NCBI GenBank assembly: GCA_022695795.1
Contig: MU404081.1
Coordinates: 310,001-374,000 of the forward strand
DNA: 64,000 nt
Source of the DNA: Biscogniauxia marginata
Taxonomy: Eukaryota; Ascomycota; Sordariomycetes; Xylariales; Xylariaceae
Direction of reading: 5' to 3'
In this document: positions 23,601-36,977 of the stretch, piece by piece
Layout: the number at the start of each line of letters is the position of its first letter
Numbering within the stretch: position 1 is the first letter of the stretch
Notes under the pieces: generated by a model
Databases searched by the model: none
Told to the model about the DNA's origin: nothing
The model's input: only the letters and a program-made list of their open reading frames with translations
Translations under genes and position numbers: made by a program

Positions 23601-25835
23601 ATTGAGACTATATTTCTAGTGTCAAATATTTCCCCAATAGACATCCAAGCCATCCATTTAATGAGGGCGTTTGTGATATTGCTTGACTCAATCAAATATG
23701 GTCTAGATCCTTCCAAGTCTTGTGAGAGTAGGACAAAGTCTTAAACCCAAGACCTCAACAGAAGTTCCCGATATATGTAGTTCAGGGCTACAGACATACC
23801 TAGGTACCTACACGTGATAGCGGGGCATGTTGCAGTAGGTAGTCACCAAACACATAGGTAATGTGTACCTACTACCTACTTTGTGGGTGTACATCCGTAT
23901 CTACTCCGTAGATGGTGACAAAATTTCTTTTTTGGATATATGCTTTAACAAGACGCAGATTAGCCAACGACCTCATTACAAGGCAAGATGGCCGAGTGTT
24001 CAAGCTTTGCTTGCCTTGAGTATCAACAACCCGCAGGGGTGAATCATTTTTGTCTCCAATTGAAATTTGAAGTGCATAGGAAACCTTTTTTATATATATG
24101 AAACATATTACTTGCTATATTTCCTTTTTCTAATTTGTATTGTATTGAAATCGTCTGCAAGTAGGTAGACTCTTGTGTTGACGGTTTGACTTTATAAGAA
24201 TTGGCTTACAAATGATTATGTTATCCGTTTCGAACGTTGTCGCAATGGAAAAAAAAATCTATAACGAATGGGCGCTGTATGGTAGGTATTATGCAACAAC
24301 TGACTTGAAGTGTATAACTCTGGCTACTTAGTGGTAATCTAAAAGCGGCGTGGCCCGAGCGTGGCCCGGGTAGTAGTCAGCCGTAGGTATGTAGATACCT
24401 CGTTAAATACAGTGCTGGAAAAACTAACTAACAAGTACCCAGATATTCGCGAGTCGAAATTAATAACGCACAGGTACATCGACTTTATTAACGGGAAGAA
24501 AAAAAAAAGTGGTTGAGCTTGGAGGCGCGGAAAACCCTTCTCGCTTTTGCAGATTGCATACCCCCGACAGCGAGGAAAATTTGCTCCGTTTGCGCTGCAA
24601 CTGTGGTCTGCTAATGGGGATCCTTTGTTGGCGGGTGAATGGATCAGGGTCCGATGGGCGATGAGGCGATAAGGCGATTGGCGATTGGCGATGGGCATGG
24701 GACGGGAGATGGGGATTGACTTGGCTGCAACTGGAGTGGTCGAGAAATTTCGCCATCGCAAGACGCGCGCAGATGAAAAACTGGAAAGGGGAGAGGCGTC
24801 CTTGTGCTCTCTCGCTCGTTCCTTTGTTGGCGAGAGGGGCCGGGGCTAGGCCGAAAACTGCCTACCTCTCAGCTACGGATTACCATTTTCAATGTGGTTG
24901 ACGAGTGATGGCGCAAAGCATGACCCGCTGACCCCGTTGGTCACTAGATTTTATGCACCACATTCCGGACTGGTTATTTTAGAATCCAGCGAATTACGTG
25001 CAGTGCGCCTGCATCTCCTGTATTACCTGTAGATGTAGGGACTGCTACACCGTATGGGACAGAGGCTCAAAAGTATCAGACTCGGGTATTAGAAGAGCGG
25101 CCGAGGCCCTGCTGTGCGACCTTACACCTCGTAGATCGGTTAAAAATTAATTAAGTTAGCACCATGCCTAGGTACATACTATAGGTATAGGTAGATACAT
25201 ACCTACCTACCGATTTTATACCTCAGGTACGCTCGCCGAGGTGAGAGATTTCTCATCAGCTTACTTAGCAAGCCCACAATGGAAACGTAGCACGGCGAGA
25301 TCGGCGTCGAGGCGGTTGATCAACAACACGAGAGACAAGACAAGGCATGGAAAGACAAGGACAAAAGACAAGACAGAAAAGTAAAAGCGCGCCACAGGAC
25401 GACTGTAATGTATACACGCGAGATGATCAAAAAAAAAACTTTTCCGATGACTGGTTGTCATCCCGACATCCAGTCGTCCTCTCGCTCTGGCGGAGTGGCT
25501 GCTGGTACCCACCGATGTAGTTCGTAGCCAAAGATTTCAACCCCCCACCAGGCCAAGAATACCAAGATTCCAAGCCTTCATTATCCGTTCCTGGGCAGCA
25601 GGGCAATCTTTTTTGCTTTTCTATTTCCCTTCCGTTTGTCTTAGGTACTGTATGAGTAGCAAATGCAATGTTGTACGGAGGTACCCGCTAGGGGGCGCTA
25701 TCTGGCCGACTACCTAGCAGGTACCATGTAGGTAGTCCATGTACTACTTACTGTACATGTAGTTTAATCCGTAGGTAGCAGCCTTTCTTTGCGCGCAAGT
25801 CAGTCGCAGACCGTAGACCGACCGCATACCGCTCA
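20676..25835. other. Gene-poor region
   Basis: About 5 kb with no frame having recognisable protein features. Several ACCTAGGT-motif clusters occur (near 23800-23880, 25165-25215 and 25705-25790). Stops are frequent in all frames and no terminal repeats or transposase motifs were seen. It may contain heavily decayed repeat DNA, which I cannot identify by eye. Confidence 0.5.
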
Positions 25836-26825
25836 TTAATCCTTCTCCTGAGTCCTAAACCTTAGTCGAGCTAAGCTGATCTTATCCACCGTCTTGTCTC
25901 CTCTACCCTCTACCTGAAAACAGACTTTCCCACCCGACCAAAACTTCCCATTATTATAACAAATTTTAATTTTCCCTCCCCTCCCCCCCGTTCTTCGATA
26001 AACCCGCATCTTTCCCCCCCTCCCATTTTCTCTTCCGTTCAACTTCGTCGATCGGCTCTGTTTTACTTGTGCCATTTGCCCACAGCCTTCCCGCGGCTTC
26101 TGTGGGCACGTAGAGGCCGATCCATCTGTATTCCTCTTTGGCTTACCTACCCATTCGCCTAGCAGCAACCAACAATACAACCCTCCGCCACTCCATTGTC
26201 CCGACGTCATCTTTTAGTTAGAGCCAAGTTAGGGCCAAGACTACCCAAGACCCCTACGCCCCCGTGTCCAACTCATCCAATACATCAGTGCCGTCTTGGA
26301 CAGATGGGGTTTTGAGGCCACTGCCGCACTCATTCACTGTCGAGCATCTGCCGTTATTTCTAATCTTCCACTGCACCCGCGTACCTTCGCCAACCTGGGT
26401 CCGTCCGCTTCCTCGCCATCGACAAGTTGCTTCCGACCTCTTGGCTCGCTCTACGAGCAAGCAAACAAACTTCTTATACCAATCGGCAAAGCTTTGATCG
26501 TTTTCCCGGACACCATGGCTCTACTGTAGCAACACGGTCCCTAGGGACGCTCATCTACGGTTCTTCTCAGTCGAGGGACGAAGCTTGCATCTTAGTGCAG
26601 CCTCTCTACTACGTCTGTGCAAAACCACCTACTTCGAACTTAACAGCAACCATCATCCCTTGAACCTCGATAAATCGTTGCCATACCGCATTGCGTCTAT
26701 CTACCGCATTTTCCTACGAGACGCACTTTGGAAACAACCAAGGACTAGTCGCAGGGAACATTCCTAGACCGAGATCTCATTACCTTTTTTTTTTCTAGCC
26801 TAAATAAAGCAACCTCACGACCACC
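25836..26825 (+). promoter_or_regulatory. Long pyrimidine-rich promoter/5' leader of the DUF2457-like gene
   Basis: The region directly upstream of the 746-codon gene is rich in C and T tracts (25973-26040 is nearly pure CT), a common feature of fungal promoters and 5' UTRs. Short upstream ATG frames occur at 26264, 26296 and 26427. A T-run followed by CTAG at 26786-26800 would make a good intron acceptor, so a 5' UTR intron is possible. Confidence 0.4.
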
Positions 26826-29066
26826 ATGACGAACGATCCGATACACGATTCGACCACGTCGAATACTATGGGGTGGTCCGCCCAGGGCGCACATATGCAA
26901 CATGCTCCTGATGAGGATGCCGTAGCCGATGTCGACGAGCCCCCCGACGATCGACTCCCTGCGCTACCAACTAAGAATCAATTCACGAGGAGCGCAATTC
27001 GGAAAGTCGCCGACAACTCTGAATCTCTGTTAACCAAGGCGCTTCACCAGTCCGAGGAGGAGGCCACGAAATTCCACACCAGCGCTTTACCCGCACGGCG
27101 CCGATCAATGAATAGCAGCGTCAGCCTGGCATCGACAGCTGAACTTACAAGCGATACCGGGTTTACCAGCCCTGCGCGTACCAACACCCCCAGCCCGCCT
27201 CCACCTGTAATATCCTTTGCGCGACTAAGTATGGATATGTTCGCTACTAAGCCACACGTTGCTAGCCTAAACGAAGTGAAACGAGAAGCGATTCCAACTA
27301 AGCAGGAGGCCTTAACGAAGAAGCGCTGCATTTCGTTTGCGTGTGGACCAAAACCCGACACAAAGAAACCGGTAACTGAACCTCAGCTGGCGGAACCTCA
27401 ACCAGCGGCTGCGGAGAAGCCTCAGAGGAGAACTTGCATCAAGTTTGCCTGCCCCGCTAAGCCCGCCAACCAGAGCACGTCGCCCCGCGGCGAAGAGAAG
27501 CAGTCTGTCACTACCCAACCCGTTGAACCATCCACGAAACAGAAGGCTGTGTCACCCTCCTCCACGCGCAAGTATCGGTCACCTTCGGCTACTCGTGGCC
27601 GCTCCCAACGATCCTTGACCCCGCGACCATCCAATTCAGGCCCGGTCGCTGTTCGCCCAGCCAAATATTTGACCGCAAACACTAGCGATTTGAATAGCGA
27701 GTCGTCTCACTTCCATGAGTTCGCTTGCGATGAGCCTCAGGAGGAAGACTGGATTCGTCACAACTTCCCTGCCTCAGGGCAGCGTCTGACCATCAACGAC
27801 ACCTTGAAGAAAGAAAACGAGATCCGCCGACTTGCAGCAGAAGCTGAGGAAGAAGAGGCACAAGATGACATTGACGCGGACGAGGACGATGATGAAGTAG
27901 ACGTTCAGGACGAGCCTGAGGAGGATGAAGATGGCGAAGACGAGGATGATGTTGACTACTGCACTGGCTACGGCTTTGATGATGACGCTTCTGATGGGTA
28001 CAATACCGACAATGAAGTCGGCTTCGCTGACTCGGATGAAGATGAAGACGATGAAGATTTACAGCTGTGGACACCCGGGCAAGGGACAGTTGTCCGACTC
28101 TCTGGAGATGTGCCAATAATTCGCCGGCCCTCTTTGGCCGGGCTCAGATCTGGCTCTACTTCATCTTCCGAAGTGGACAACACTGCTAGCAGAGCTGGCC
28201 GAGAGAGAACTCGTCGGCTTAAAATACGACCTGGGACCCCCGAGTTACCCGATAGTACTGACTTTGTCTGTGGTACGCTTGATGAGGACCGCGCAATAGA
28301 AGATGCTTACATCTCTTGCATTGCTGCAAGGCGCCGTGAGAAACTGCGTCCGATTCCACAAGATATTGACCCAAGCTTCCCGACTTCCGAGCCTGAAGAC
28401 GAGGAGATTGAGCCCCACAAACATACTCACGAGAGTGATGATCAACTCTGGATACATGGAGAGTTAGAAGATTTGCATCACACAAGAGATCAGAACTCTG
28501 AGCGTCGTAAAAAGAGAGAGGCTCAGACGTCGCCGAAGCGCTATCATTCTCCGCCCCCAAAGCGCCATCTCTCCCCACCGCCGAAAGTTCGAGGTCGCTC
28601 ACCGAGGCGACTATTCGATAGGCACTCACCTCGACGACTCATGTCGCCGCCCCCTCTAGGGCGTGGCGTCCAGTCTCCTCCAGCGTCACTTGTACATGAT
28701 GGAAACCGTGGAAATCACGAATTCAAAGCACTTGCTTTCCGGCCGGGATTGACACATACCAAATCGCTTCCGAGAGCTCCGGCCATGTTTCCGCACCAAT
28801 TCAAGGGCCATCGCCGCCCTGGCAAGTCTGCTGGTAGGGGCCATGTCCGAGGAGCGATTGATATCGTCAAGGGGTTGGAAAAGAAGCGGCAGCGCCGTAA
28901 GGAGAAGTTCAGAGAGAGATACCTACAGAAACACTGCAACAAGGCGCGAAAAGGTCAGATACCTGACAAGCGACCCCAACCTGGAAAGGGCGCCGAGCGA
29001 ATGCGCGAAATCGGCTTGTTATCAGCCGGAAAGCTCGGGCCCGATCAATTCGTCCTCTCATTTTGA
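26826..29066 (+). CDS. DUF2457-like protein with acidic centre and basic C terminus
   Basis: A single uninterrupted frame of 746 residues whose overall pattern matches the fungal DUF2457 family of unknown function. The ATG lies in a good context (CCACCATGA). Three related short motifs are visible: RCISFACGPKP (167-177), RTCIKFACPAKP (202-213) and FHEFACDEP (296-304). A very acidic stretch follows (about 338-430). Beyond residue 570 the protein turns basic, with repeated SPPPKR/SPRR units and a Lys/Arg-rich helix (LEKKRQRRKEKFRERY), and it closes with GKLGPDQFVLSF. The composition suggests a nuclear or nucleic-acid-associated protein, but that is inference. No signal peptide or membrane segment was seen. 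Confidence 0.8.
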   Translation: MTNDPIHDSTTSNTMGWSAQGAHMQHAPDEDAVADVDEPPDDRLPALPTKNQFTRSAIRKVADNSESLLTKALHQSEEEATKFHTSALPARRRSMNSSVSLASTAELTSDTGFTSPARTNTPSPPPPVISFARLSMDMFATKPHVASLNEVKREAIPTKQEALTKKRCISFACGPKPDTKKPVTEPQLAEPQPAAAEKPQRRTCIKFACPAKPANQSTSPRGEEKQSVTTQPVEPSTKQKAVSPSSTRKYRSPSATRGRSQRSLTPRPSNSGPVAVRPAKYLTANTSDLNSESSHFHEFACDEPQEEDWIRHNFPASGQRLTINDTLKKENEIRRLAAEAEEEEAQDDIDADEDDDEVDVQDEPEEDEDGEDEDDVDYCTGYGFDDDASDGYNTDNEVGFADSDEDEDDEDLQLWTPGQGTVVRLSGDVPIIRRPSLAGLRSGSTSSSEVDNTASRAGRERTRRLKIRPGTPELPDSTDFVCGTLDEDRAIEDAYISCIAARRREKLRPIPQDIDPSFPTSEPEDEEIEPHKHTHESDDQLWIHGELEDLHHTRDQNSERRKKREAQTSPKRYHSPPPKRHLSPPPKVRGRSPRRLFDRHSPRRLMSPPPLGRGVQSPPASLVHDGNRGNHEFKALAFRPGLTHTKSLPRAPAMFPHQFKGHRRPGKSAGRGHVRGAIDIVKGLEKKRQRRKEKFRERYLQKHCNKARKGQIPDKRPQPGKGAERMREIGLLSAGKLGPDQFVLSF

Positions 29067-30005
29067 GATGGACACGTTATGCGACGCTGCTGGTGAGCCA
29101 GCTGACAGGCGCACGATCACAAGATCCTTCATTTGTACCTAGTCAATTTTTTTTAAGGTGGAACTCACATTAGATTTTCTGTAGAGTACTCCCCTTGTAT
29201 ATAGTTCCCTCTTCGGATGTCGATAACGAGTTTCTTTTACACCTGCTGTTCTCGAAGGGAGAATGTGGACTTCCTATTTATGGCATTGGGCGGACAGCGT
29301 TGTCTCATTTAGGATACCAATGGGAACGGCAATATTTGGCATTGGGCGGCGATCCGGTTTACGTATTCCAAAATGAACATATTAAGAACTTTTCTATATA
29401 TTTCTTCGCCTTTGATGACAATGCCGAAGTGACTCAAATTCCTTTGTCCTGTGAGGAATAGATAGATACCTACCTAGGTATGCATATGCATACTGATGAT
29501 GTGTTCACCATGGATAGCAACTGGTACATAACAGGATAGTGGCAATATTAAATCGGAGTGGTATATCGTGTTCAAGTGTAATGTCACGCGATCCGGGGAA
29601 AGGCAATATACCGAGTCCGTGAGGACCTCTCGGGACCTCACGGGACATACCTACCAGGGGTTAAGGTTAGGTAGGTATACTCATACCAGGTAGGTTGGTA
29701 ACCTTGTAGTACGTATGGGTAAGCAAGGCTACACAGATGTGTTACCTGGTGGCGGACGGCAGATGGTATCACCTGGCGGCAGCTGCGGGCGCTGAGGACA
29801 GCAATACCAGCCTTGAAATTTAGGTTCGGACTACGTATCATTGCATAACACTCTCTTTGACTTGCTCACCTCTGCCAAAATCCGAAGCCTTGAAAAAGCA
29901 TTAGATTCCCCGATAGCGCCCTCCCATCCTGTTTCCAACTTTGCCCCTTGCGGTCTCCGACATCCAGCATCTTTTGGTCCCGAAGTCCATAGAGGAATTG
30001 CCAAC
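29067..30005. other. Intergenic: 3' flank of the DUF2457-like gene and SAR1 promoter
   Basis: An ACCTACCTAGGT motif lies at 29467-29480. An 88-codon plus-strand frame at 29195-29461 lacks an ATG at its start and probably lies in the 3' UTR. No gene is supported. Confidence 0.5.
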
Positions 30006-30975
<970 letters not shown>

Positions 30976-31900
30976 GCTAGGTAGAAGATGGGATGTGTAG
31001 GATGTTTGTGGCGTCGCCTAGGTCGCCCCAAGCCTGCAAATTGACGCGGATGAATACATGGAAGCCATGCAGAAATTTGGAGTTGACAGCCTGTTTATTT
31101 CCATCAAGACAAATGGTCATTTCTGGTCGGGTGTTCTTGGAGTCAGGGCTAGAGGCATTTGTCAAACCACACAACTTTAATGGGTGTCGATATCGGCAAC
31201 GTGTGTGAGGCTTCACCGTGCCCTCCAGTGCTCTATTCTAAGGGTATACGTAAGGAACAACGGCCAATGCATTTCTCCAGCTACAGAAGTTTACAGCATC
31301 TAGAGATCGATCGGCCATAGGTTTACTCATTTCAATATCGTTTAATTAACTTTTACTCCGAGAACACTACGATCTAGAGGTGGTGGAGGGTTATGCTACC
31401 GGACCTGATATTCGTGATAGACAATAGCAATGCATTTATGTTTTAACGCGTCTATAACAGAACACTGTCCCAATGAGCTATGTAACTAATGAACTAGGTT
31501 ACCTGTTCAAATCTAATTATCAACGGGACGCTCGGCAAGAAAATGCCACCCGTTAAGATGAGGAGGATGCTGTACCGGTATTCTAAGGGTTGTTAATAAG
31601 AAGCTGATTGCGGCTGAGAGTACGAAAGAAGGGACGGGGAGATGATCGACATAACAGGTACCTAGGTAGGTATATTGGTCGGGCGCTCGGACCAGCAAAG
31701 AATCCCGCGCCCGACTATATAATAATAGGTACATTAACAGTAACGTCATTTGCGTGAGACTAGCAACTGATCAACTCCCTAGCTCACATGAGAGGATCCA
31801 AAGGCAGAGCACGAGAACTGCCAGACGCAAACTAAACCGAATGGCAGCACACACAGTCCTGTCGCCACGCTAACATCATCATGTTTCTCGATTCTTCAAT
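30976..31900. other. Intergenic between SAR1 and the patatin-like gene
   Basis: Holds the SAR1 3' UTR and the promoter of the next gene. A GGTACCTAGGTAGGTAT motif copy lies near 31659-31675. No supported frame. Confidence 0.5.
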
Positions 31901-34224
31901 ATGGCTACTCAAGCTTCAAACCCCCGAGTATCTTTCCTAGGCCCTAGGCGCCATCACAACTACGGCTTCCCCCCGGAAGCTTTCGACTACACCAGACTAC
32001 CCGACTTCGACCGCGAATTCCTCCCTCCCGAACACCTCGCAGCATTCGCCCAGGCCCTCAGTGCGCCCGATCCTATACCCTCTCCCGACGATGTCTCCTC
32101 CCCGCGACACACCAATCGCCACTCGGCTAGTCTCGAGCTCACACGATCCGGCTCTGTCGCATCTATCGACGCCGCCGGCCTGCCCGAGTCTGTCTCTTCG
32201 CAGAATGGCGCTCAGAGTAGCATGTTCATCACAGCACAGAACGACTGGGCGCCGGTGAACCAAAAGGTCTCGAAGCTCGGACGGCGACGGCGAAAGAAGA
32301 AAACCGCGATGGGCCGGCGCACTGTCGACGAGACTCGGGAGGGCTACCTATACGGATTGCTGAAATGGCCGTTCCTCCTATTCGTTGGCATGTGGATCTT
32401 CGGGCTGGGCGTAACATATCTGTGGACAAGATTCTACGTCTCCCTGTACGAGCAATTCATTACACTGCGCGGACGGCGGGAGAAGCTACGGAAGAACATG
32501 AGGGCCACTAGCAGTTACCGAGACTGGGTCAACGCAGCAAAGGAGATGGATGCCTTCCTCGGAAACCAACATTGGAAAGAGGAGAATCAGTTTGCATACT
32601 ACGACTCCAAGACTGTCCGTCGTGTCTGGGAGCAGATCCGCAAGCATCGCAAGGCTGCCGAGCTACTAGAAGCTCAAGATACAGGTGGCCCGGGCTATGA
32701 AAATGGAGATCTACTTGTGAACGGCGATGGCAAGAAAGCTGTTGAGGAATTGAAAGCTCTAGTCGAAGCCTGCGTAAAAAGCAATTTCGTTGGAGTCGAA
32801 AACCCGAGGCTCTACAGTCAGACGTACTACGGAACGAAAAACCTGGTCCAGAACTTCGTTGATGAAGGTACGCATCTCGATCTTCCCTCTCTAAAGGCTG
32901 TGCTGTAACGTTGCTAATGTGAGCTTTAGTCGAGAAAGGCACTCGTTTCTTGATGAATACCAGGCAACTGCCCGTGGACGAGAAGCATGCCTTGTTCAAA
33001 CGAATGCACGCAAACTACGGGCGTACAGCCCTTTGCTTATCTGGAGGAGCCGCTTTCGCATACTACCATTTCGGTGTCATTAAGGCGTTGCTTGAAGCAG
33101 ATCTTATACCGGACGTCATCACAGGCACAAGCGGCGGCGCTTTAGTTGCTGCCCTTGTTGCAACGCGAACGAACGATGAACTAAGGCCATTATTAGTTCC
33201 AGCTCTATCCCACAAAATCAGGGCTTGTTCTGAGCCGATTACCACGTGGTTTCCCAGGTGGTGGAAGTCTGGGGCAAGATTTGACTCCCTCGACTGGGCT
33301 CGCCAGGCTAGTTGGTGGACTCGTGGTTCAATGACATTCAGAGAGGCATATGAACGGACTGGGCGGATTCTCAATGTTTCCTGCGTTCCAGCCGATCCCC
33401 ATTCGCCAACTATTCTATGTAACTATCTTACCGCCCCCGATTGCGTGATCTGGTCGGCCGTACTCGCATCGGCCGCAGTGCCAGGAATTCTAAACCCTGT
33501 CGTGCTGATGATGAAAACTAAGGATGGATCCTTGGTGCCGTTTTCGTTCGGCCACAAGTGGAAGGATGGCAGTCTGAGGACAGATATACCGATTAAGGCT
33601 CTCAATCTGCATTTCAACGTCAACTTCACCATTGTCAGCCAGGTCAACCCGCATATATCCCTATTCTTCTTCTCGTCAAGAGGCACAGTGGGATCGCCAG
33701 TCACCCATCGAAAAGGCCGAGGTTGGCGGGGTGGCTATTTAGGTTCTGCGACAGAGCAGTACATCAAATTAGATCTTACAAAATGGCTCAAGGTTCTGAA
33801 GCATCTGGAGCTGCTCCCACGACCTCTCGGTCAGGATTGGTCTCAGTTATGGTTACAACAGTTTAGCGGCACCATCACAATTTGGCCACAGGCTCAACCA
33901 TCTGATTTCTGGCAGCTCCTCTCAGATCCTGATGCCGATCGTCTAGCTCGCATGTTACACGAGGGTCAGCAGAGCGCGTTCCCTAAGCTTAAATTTATAG
34001 CGAATCGACTAAAGATAGAGCGCCTGATCGAAAAGTGCCGGCGTGATATGCGACCTAGCATTAGAAGAGGCAGCATCGAAAGTATAATCAGCGAAGAAGA
34101 TCTGCGGAGTCTTTTGCGTGGTAGCACAGACACGGACGATGACACGACGGAGCCTGATATTGACGAAGAGGTCATAGAGGACGGGGGGTTCGAGGACGCC
34201 GTGGAGGACATTAAGGAAGACTAG
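31901..34224 (+). CDS. Patatin-like phospholipase/lipase, TGL3/4/5-like
   Basis: Exons 31901-32867 and 32930-34224, with a 62-nt intron (GTACGC...TTTAG, phase 1), give 753 residues. The N terminus is polar. A basic run (GRRRRKKK, about 127-134) and a hydrophobic segment at 155-177 follow, suggesting membrane or lipid-droplet anchoring. The patatin domain has the oxyanion loop CLSGGAAFAYYHFG (around 358-371), the nucleophile elbow GTSGG with Ser390, and the catalytic Asp535 in DGS. So the Ser/Asp dyad is complete. Family members hydrolyse triacylglycerol or lysophospholipid. The layout (N-terminal extension, single anchor, central patatin domain, acidic tail EEVIEDGGFEDAVED) matches fungal TGL-type lipases. 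Substrate cannot be told from sequence. Confidence 0.93.
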
Positions 34225-35836
34225 ACAATAAAGACGTTGGTTTTTAATATTCCCTTTCCGACAAATTTGCGTTCATTATGGTTATTATTATTATTATCAT
34301 TATTATTGGAGTTTTGGTGTGTTGGGCTACGAACTGCAGATTACCCCTAGCATTAGAGCGGCCGTCATGGTAGGGGGGAATACACGTACTAGGATAGCAT
34401 TGTCAGGAGTCAGCAAGCACACGGATGATTTTGAGCAACTAAATCTTGCCATTAATTGCCTCCTGAACGCCGCGTTGTATCCCCTCGCCCTAGGTGTGGC
34501 ATTTCCCTCGTTCAACATGCCAGGGGCACAAACCTAGGCAAGCAGCAGCGAAGTCTGCCACGCCGGTTCGCTTAACAACCACATCCTGGTTTGTGTGTAG
34601 GACTTTCATGGTTACCCATATATCACAGGATGATTGCTAGTCTGGCCAAGCCACTAAGGATGGGATATATCTTCCGCACCCGTTGCGTCCTGGGACGGGT
34701 TCGACCAGACATGGAATTCGTTATCCCCCAATTACATCACAATGAATACTAGAATCATCATTCCTTACTTGGATTAGCTCAAGCTAGCCACGTTATTACT
34801 AATAAAGACTGGGCGAAAACTTGCCTACTAAGGGGGAAGGAGGTGTATGTACTGACATAAATTTGCTTCTTTTTTTTCCTGCGTCTTCTATTTTTTCTTT
34901 CTTTTTCTTTTTCTTTTTTTCCCTGCGGCTAGGCAAAGTCTACATTCCCGGCTGCCGGCAACCGACCGGATTCAGGTCAGCCACTCATACTCTAGGTACA
35001 TCTTACCGTCAACCTATAGCGGCTTTGCCGCTGCTGTCATAGACCTTGAATGTTGGGATCATCATATCAGAGCATCGGCCTCTACTGAAAGGCGGCTCGG
35101 ACGTACGACTTATCAGACGGGTATTTACAGTTTGTGATACACGGCATGGCACAACGGCCTTGCAAGTCGCCTCCCCCCCTTTTAGACAACCGCGTTTGTG
35201 TGAGTGTTCATGTAACGATCAGCTACCCGGTGAGAATTTAGTCTTGGTGGGCAAAACGCACGATATATCCTAGTGTGCTTCAGTTTCCTTCACTGCTAAG
35301 CTCGAGTTTGCGTTGTTGGAGTTTCAGATAGTCAAGTTCGTTAGTCACCTCCCACTTACGACATAGTGTCTAGTAACCTACTTTGTCCTCCTCTATTCGT
35401 CACTGACCCCCCATCTCCCCCCCCTTCCAAACTTCTCTTACGTTAAGATGATGATGGCTTTTGCGACTTCCAAGCAAGCAAGCCTTGTGAGACTAGCCGT
35501 CCGGGTTCACAGCTCCAAAGTGTGGACTGTTTCTTTGCTGTACTTTTTTTTTCTTTTTTCTTAACGGGCCTTTACAGATGTAGTTCGAAGGGCTTCTATA
35601 AGTGGCATCATCATCCTTGAAGTCCAACTTTCGCCGAAGGTACGTATAGTATTTAAGCTCTGCCGGCCCTTGAACCAGCGCCCCGGTAAACTCTCATCAG
35701 AGATAAAACACCTCGCTGCCTGGCATACCTTAGTTGAGTTTACCTCAGTATCCAAACTCTGTTGCCGTAAGTAAGTCGAAGGTGAAGGTCCGAAGTGCTC
35801 GCTCGCGGGAAGAGGAAAGAAAAGCCCCATCCAACG
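34225..35836. other. Intergenic region
   Basis: Contains an ATT repeat near 34280-34310, pyrimidine tracts near 34868-34922 and 35405-35430, and no supported gene. The last few hundred bases are the likely promoter of the dioxygenase gene. Confidence 0.5.
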
Positions 35837-36977
35837 ATGGAGAACATGTCTGCTGCTGCTAAACCCAAGTATGACCCAAACTTTACGGACAACGTCATCG
35901 CCGCCACGGGTCCGAACGCCCACCCGCGTCTGAAGCAGATCATGCCGAGCCTGGTGCGACATCTCCACGATTTTGCGCGCGACGTAGACCTTGCCGTCGG
36001 CGAGTGGGCAGCCGGCGTCGAGATGGTGAGTTTAGGGCGCTCATGTCCCCCCTTTCTTCTAGTCCTATGACTGAGTAGCTATATACATCTTCACCCCTAC
36101 ATCATAACCTACATACGTATGTAATTACCGCAAGGCAAATCGACAAATGCAATTTGTTCCACCCTCGAGTTTTTAACAAGGAGGAAAAGGGCTGAGATGA
36201 CTTTCGCAGATCAACGAAGCCGGCCGCATGTCCACCGACCGGCGTAACGAGACGCAGCTCCTCTGCGACGTACTCGGGCTCGAGTCCCTCGTCGACGAGA
36301 TCACTTCCAAGCTGCTTCTCCATAGCACCCCGTCTGCGACCCCTACCCCTACACCCACGCCCTCCGCCATCCTGGGGCCGTTCTACCGCGCAGACGCGCC
36401 CGTCCTGCCGAACGGGAGCAGCATCGTGTCGACAGCAACGGCAGGCACGGCGTGGTACGCCGAGGCGGCGCCCCTCCTGGCCTACGTGTCGGGGCGCGTG
36501 CTGTCTGGGTCTGGGTCGGGGTCGGGGCGCCCCGTGGCGGGCGCGACGGTGGACGTCTGGCTCGCGGGGCCCAACGGGCTCTACGAGCAGCAGGACCCGG
36601 CGCAGCCGGAAATGAACCTGCGCGGGCGCTTCCGCACCGACGCCGGGGGCCGCTACGCGGTGCGCTGCCTCCGCCCGACGGCGTACCCGATTCCAGCGGA
36701 CGGCCCGGCCGGCCGCCTGCTGGCCCTGCTCGACCGCCACCCCTACCGCCCCGCGCACATACACTTCATCGTCTCGGCGCCCGGGTTCCGGACCCTGACC
36801 ACGCAGGTCTTCGACGCGGAGGACGGGTACACGCGCGACGACGCCGTGTTCGCGGTGAAGAGGGAGTTGGTGGTTAGGTTTAGGGAGCGCGGAGAAGATG
36901 AGGATGAGGATGAGGAGGAAGGGGAGGGGAGGGCGAGATGGGAGCTCGAGTATGATTTCTTTTTGAGTGAGGAGTGA
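35837..36977 (+). CDS. Intradiol ring-cleavage dioxygenase (catechol/hydroxyquinol 1,2-dioxygenase type)
   Basis: Non-haem Fe(III) enzyme that opens catecholic rings between the two hydroxyls, feeding aromatic catabolism toward the 3-oxoadipate pathway. Exons 35837-36025 and 36210-36977, joined by a 184-nt phase-0 intron (GTGAGT...TCGCAG), give 318 residues. The N-terminal helical domain includes INEAGRMSTDRRNETQLLCD. The catalytic part has ILGPFYRADAP and all four iron ligands in the expected order and spacing: Tyr188, Tyr222, His246 and His248 (RPAHIHF). The start MENMSAAAK was preferred over the upstream frame-start because it opens the usual N-terminal domain. The C terminus carries an acidic insert (EDEDEDEEEGEG) before WELEYDFFLSEE. 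Family members differ in substrate, so hydroxyquinol versus catechol is undecided. Confidence 0.93.

Noticed and set aside
20676..24800. Transposon or LTR element in the gene-poor zone
   Set aside because: No terminal repeats, target duplications, integrase or transposase motifs could be seen by eye.
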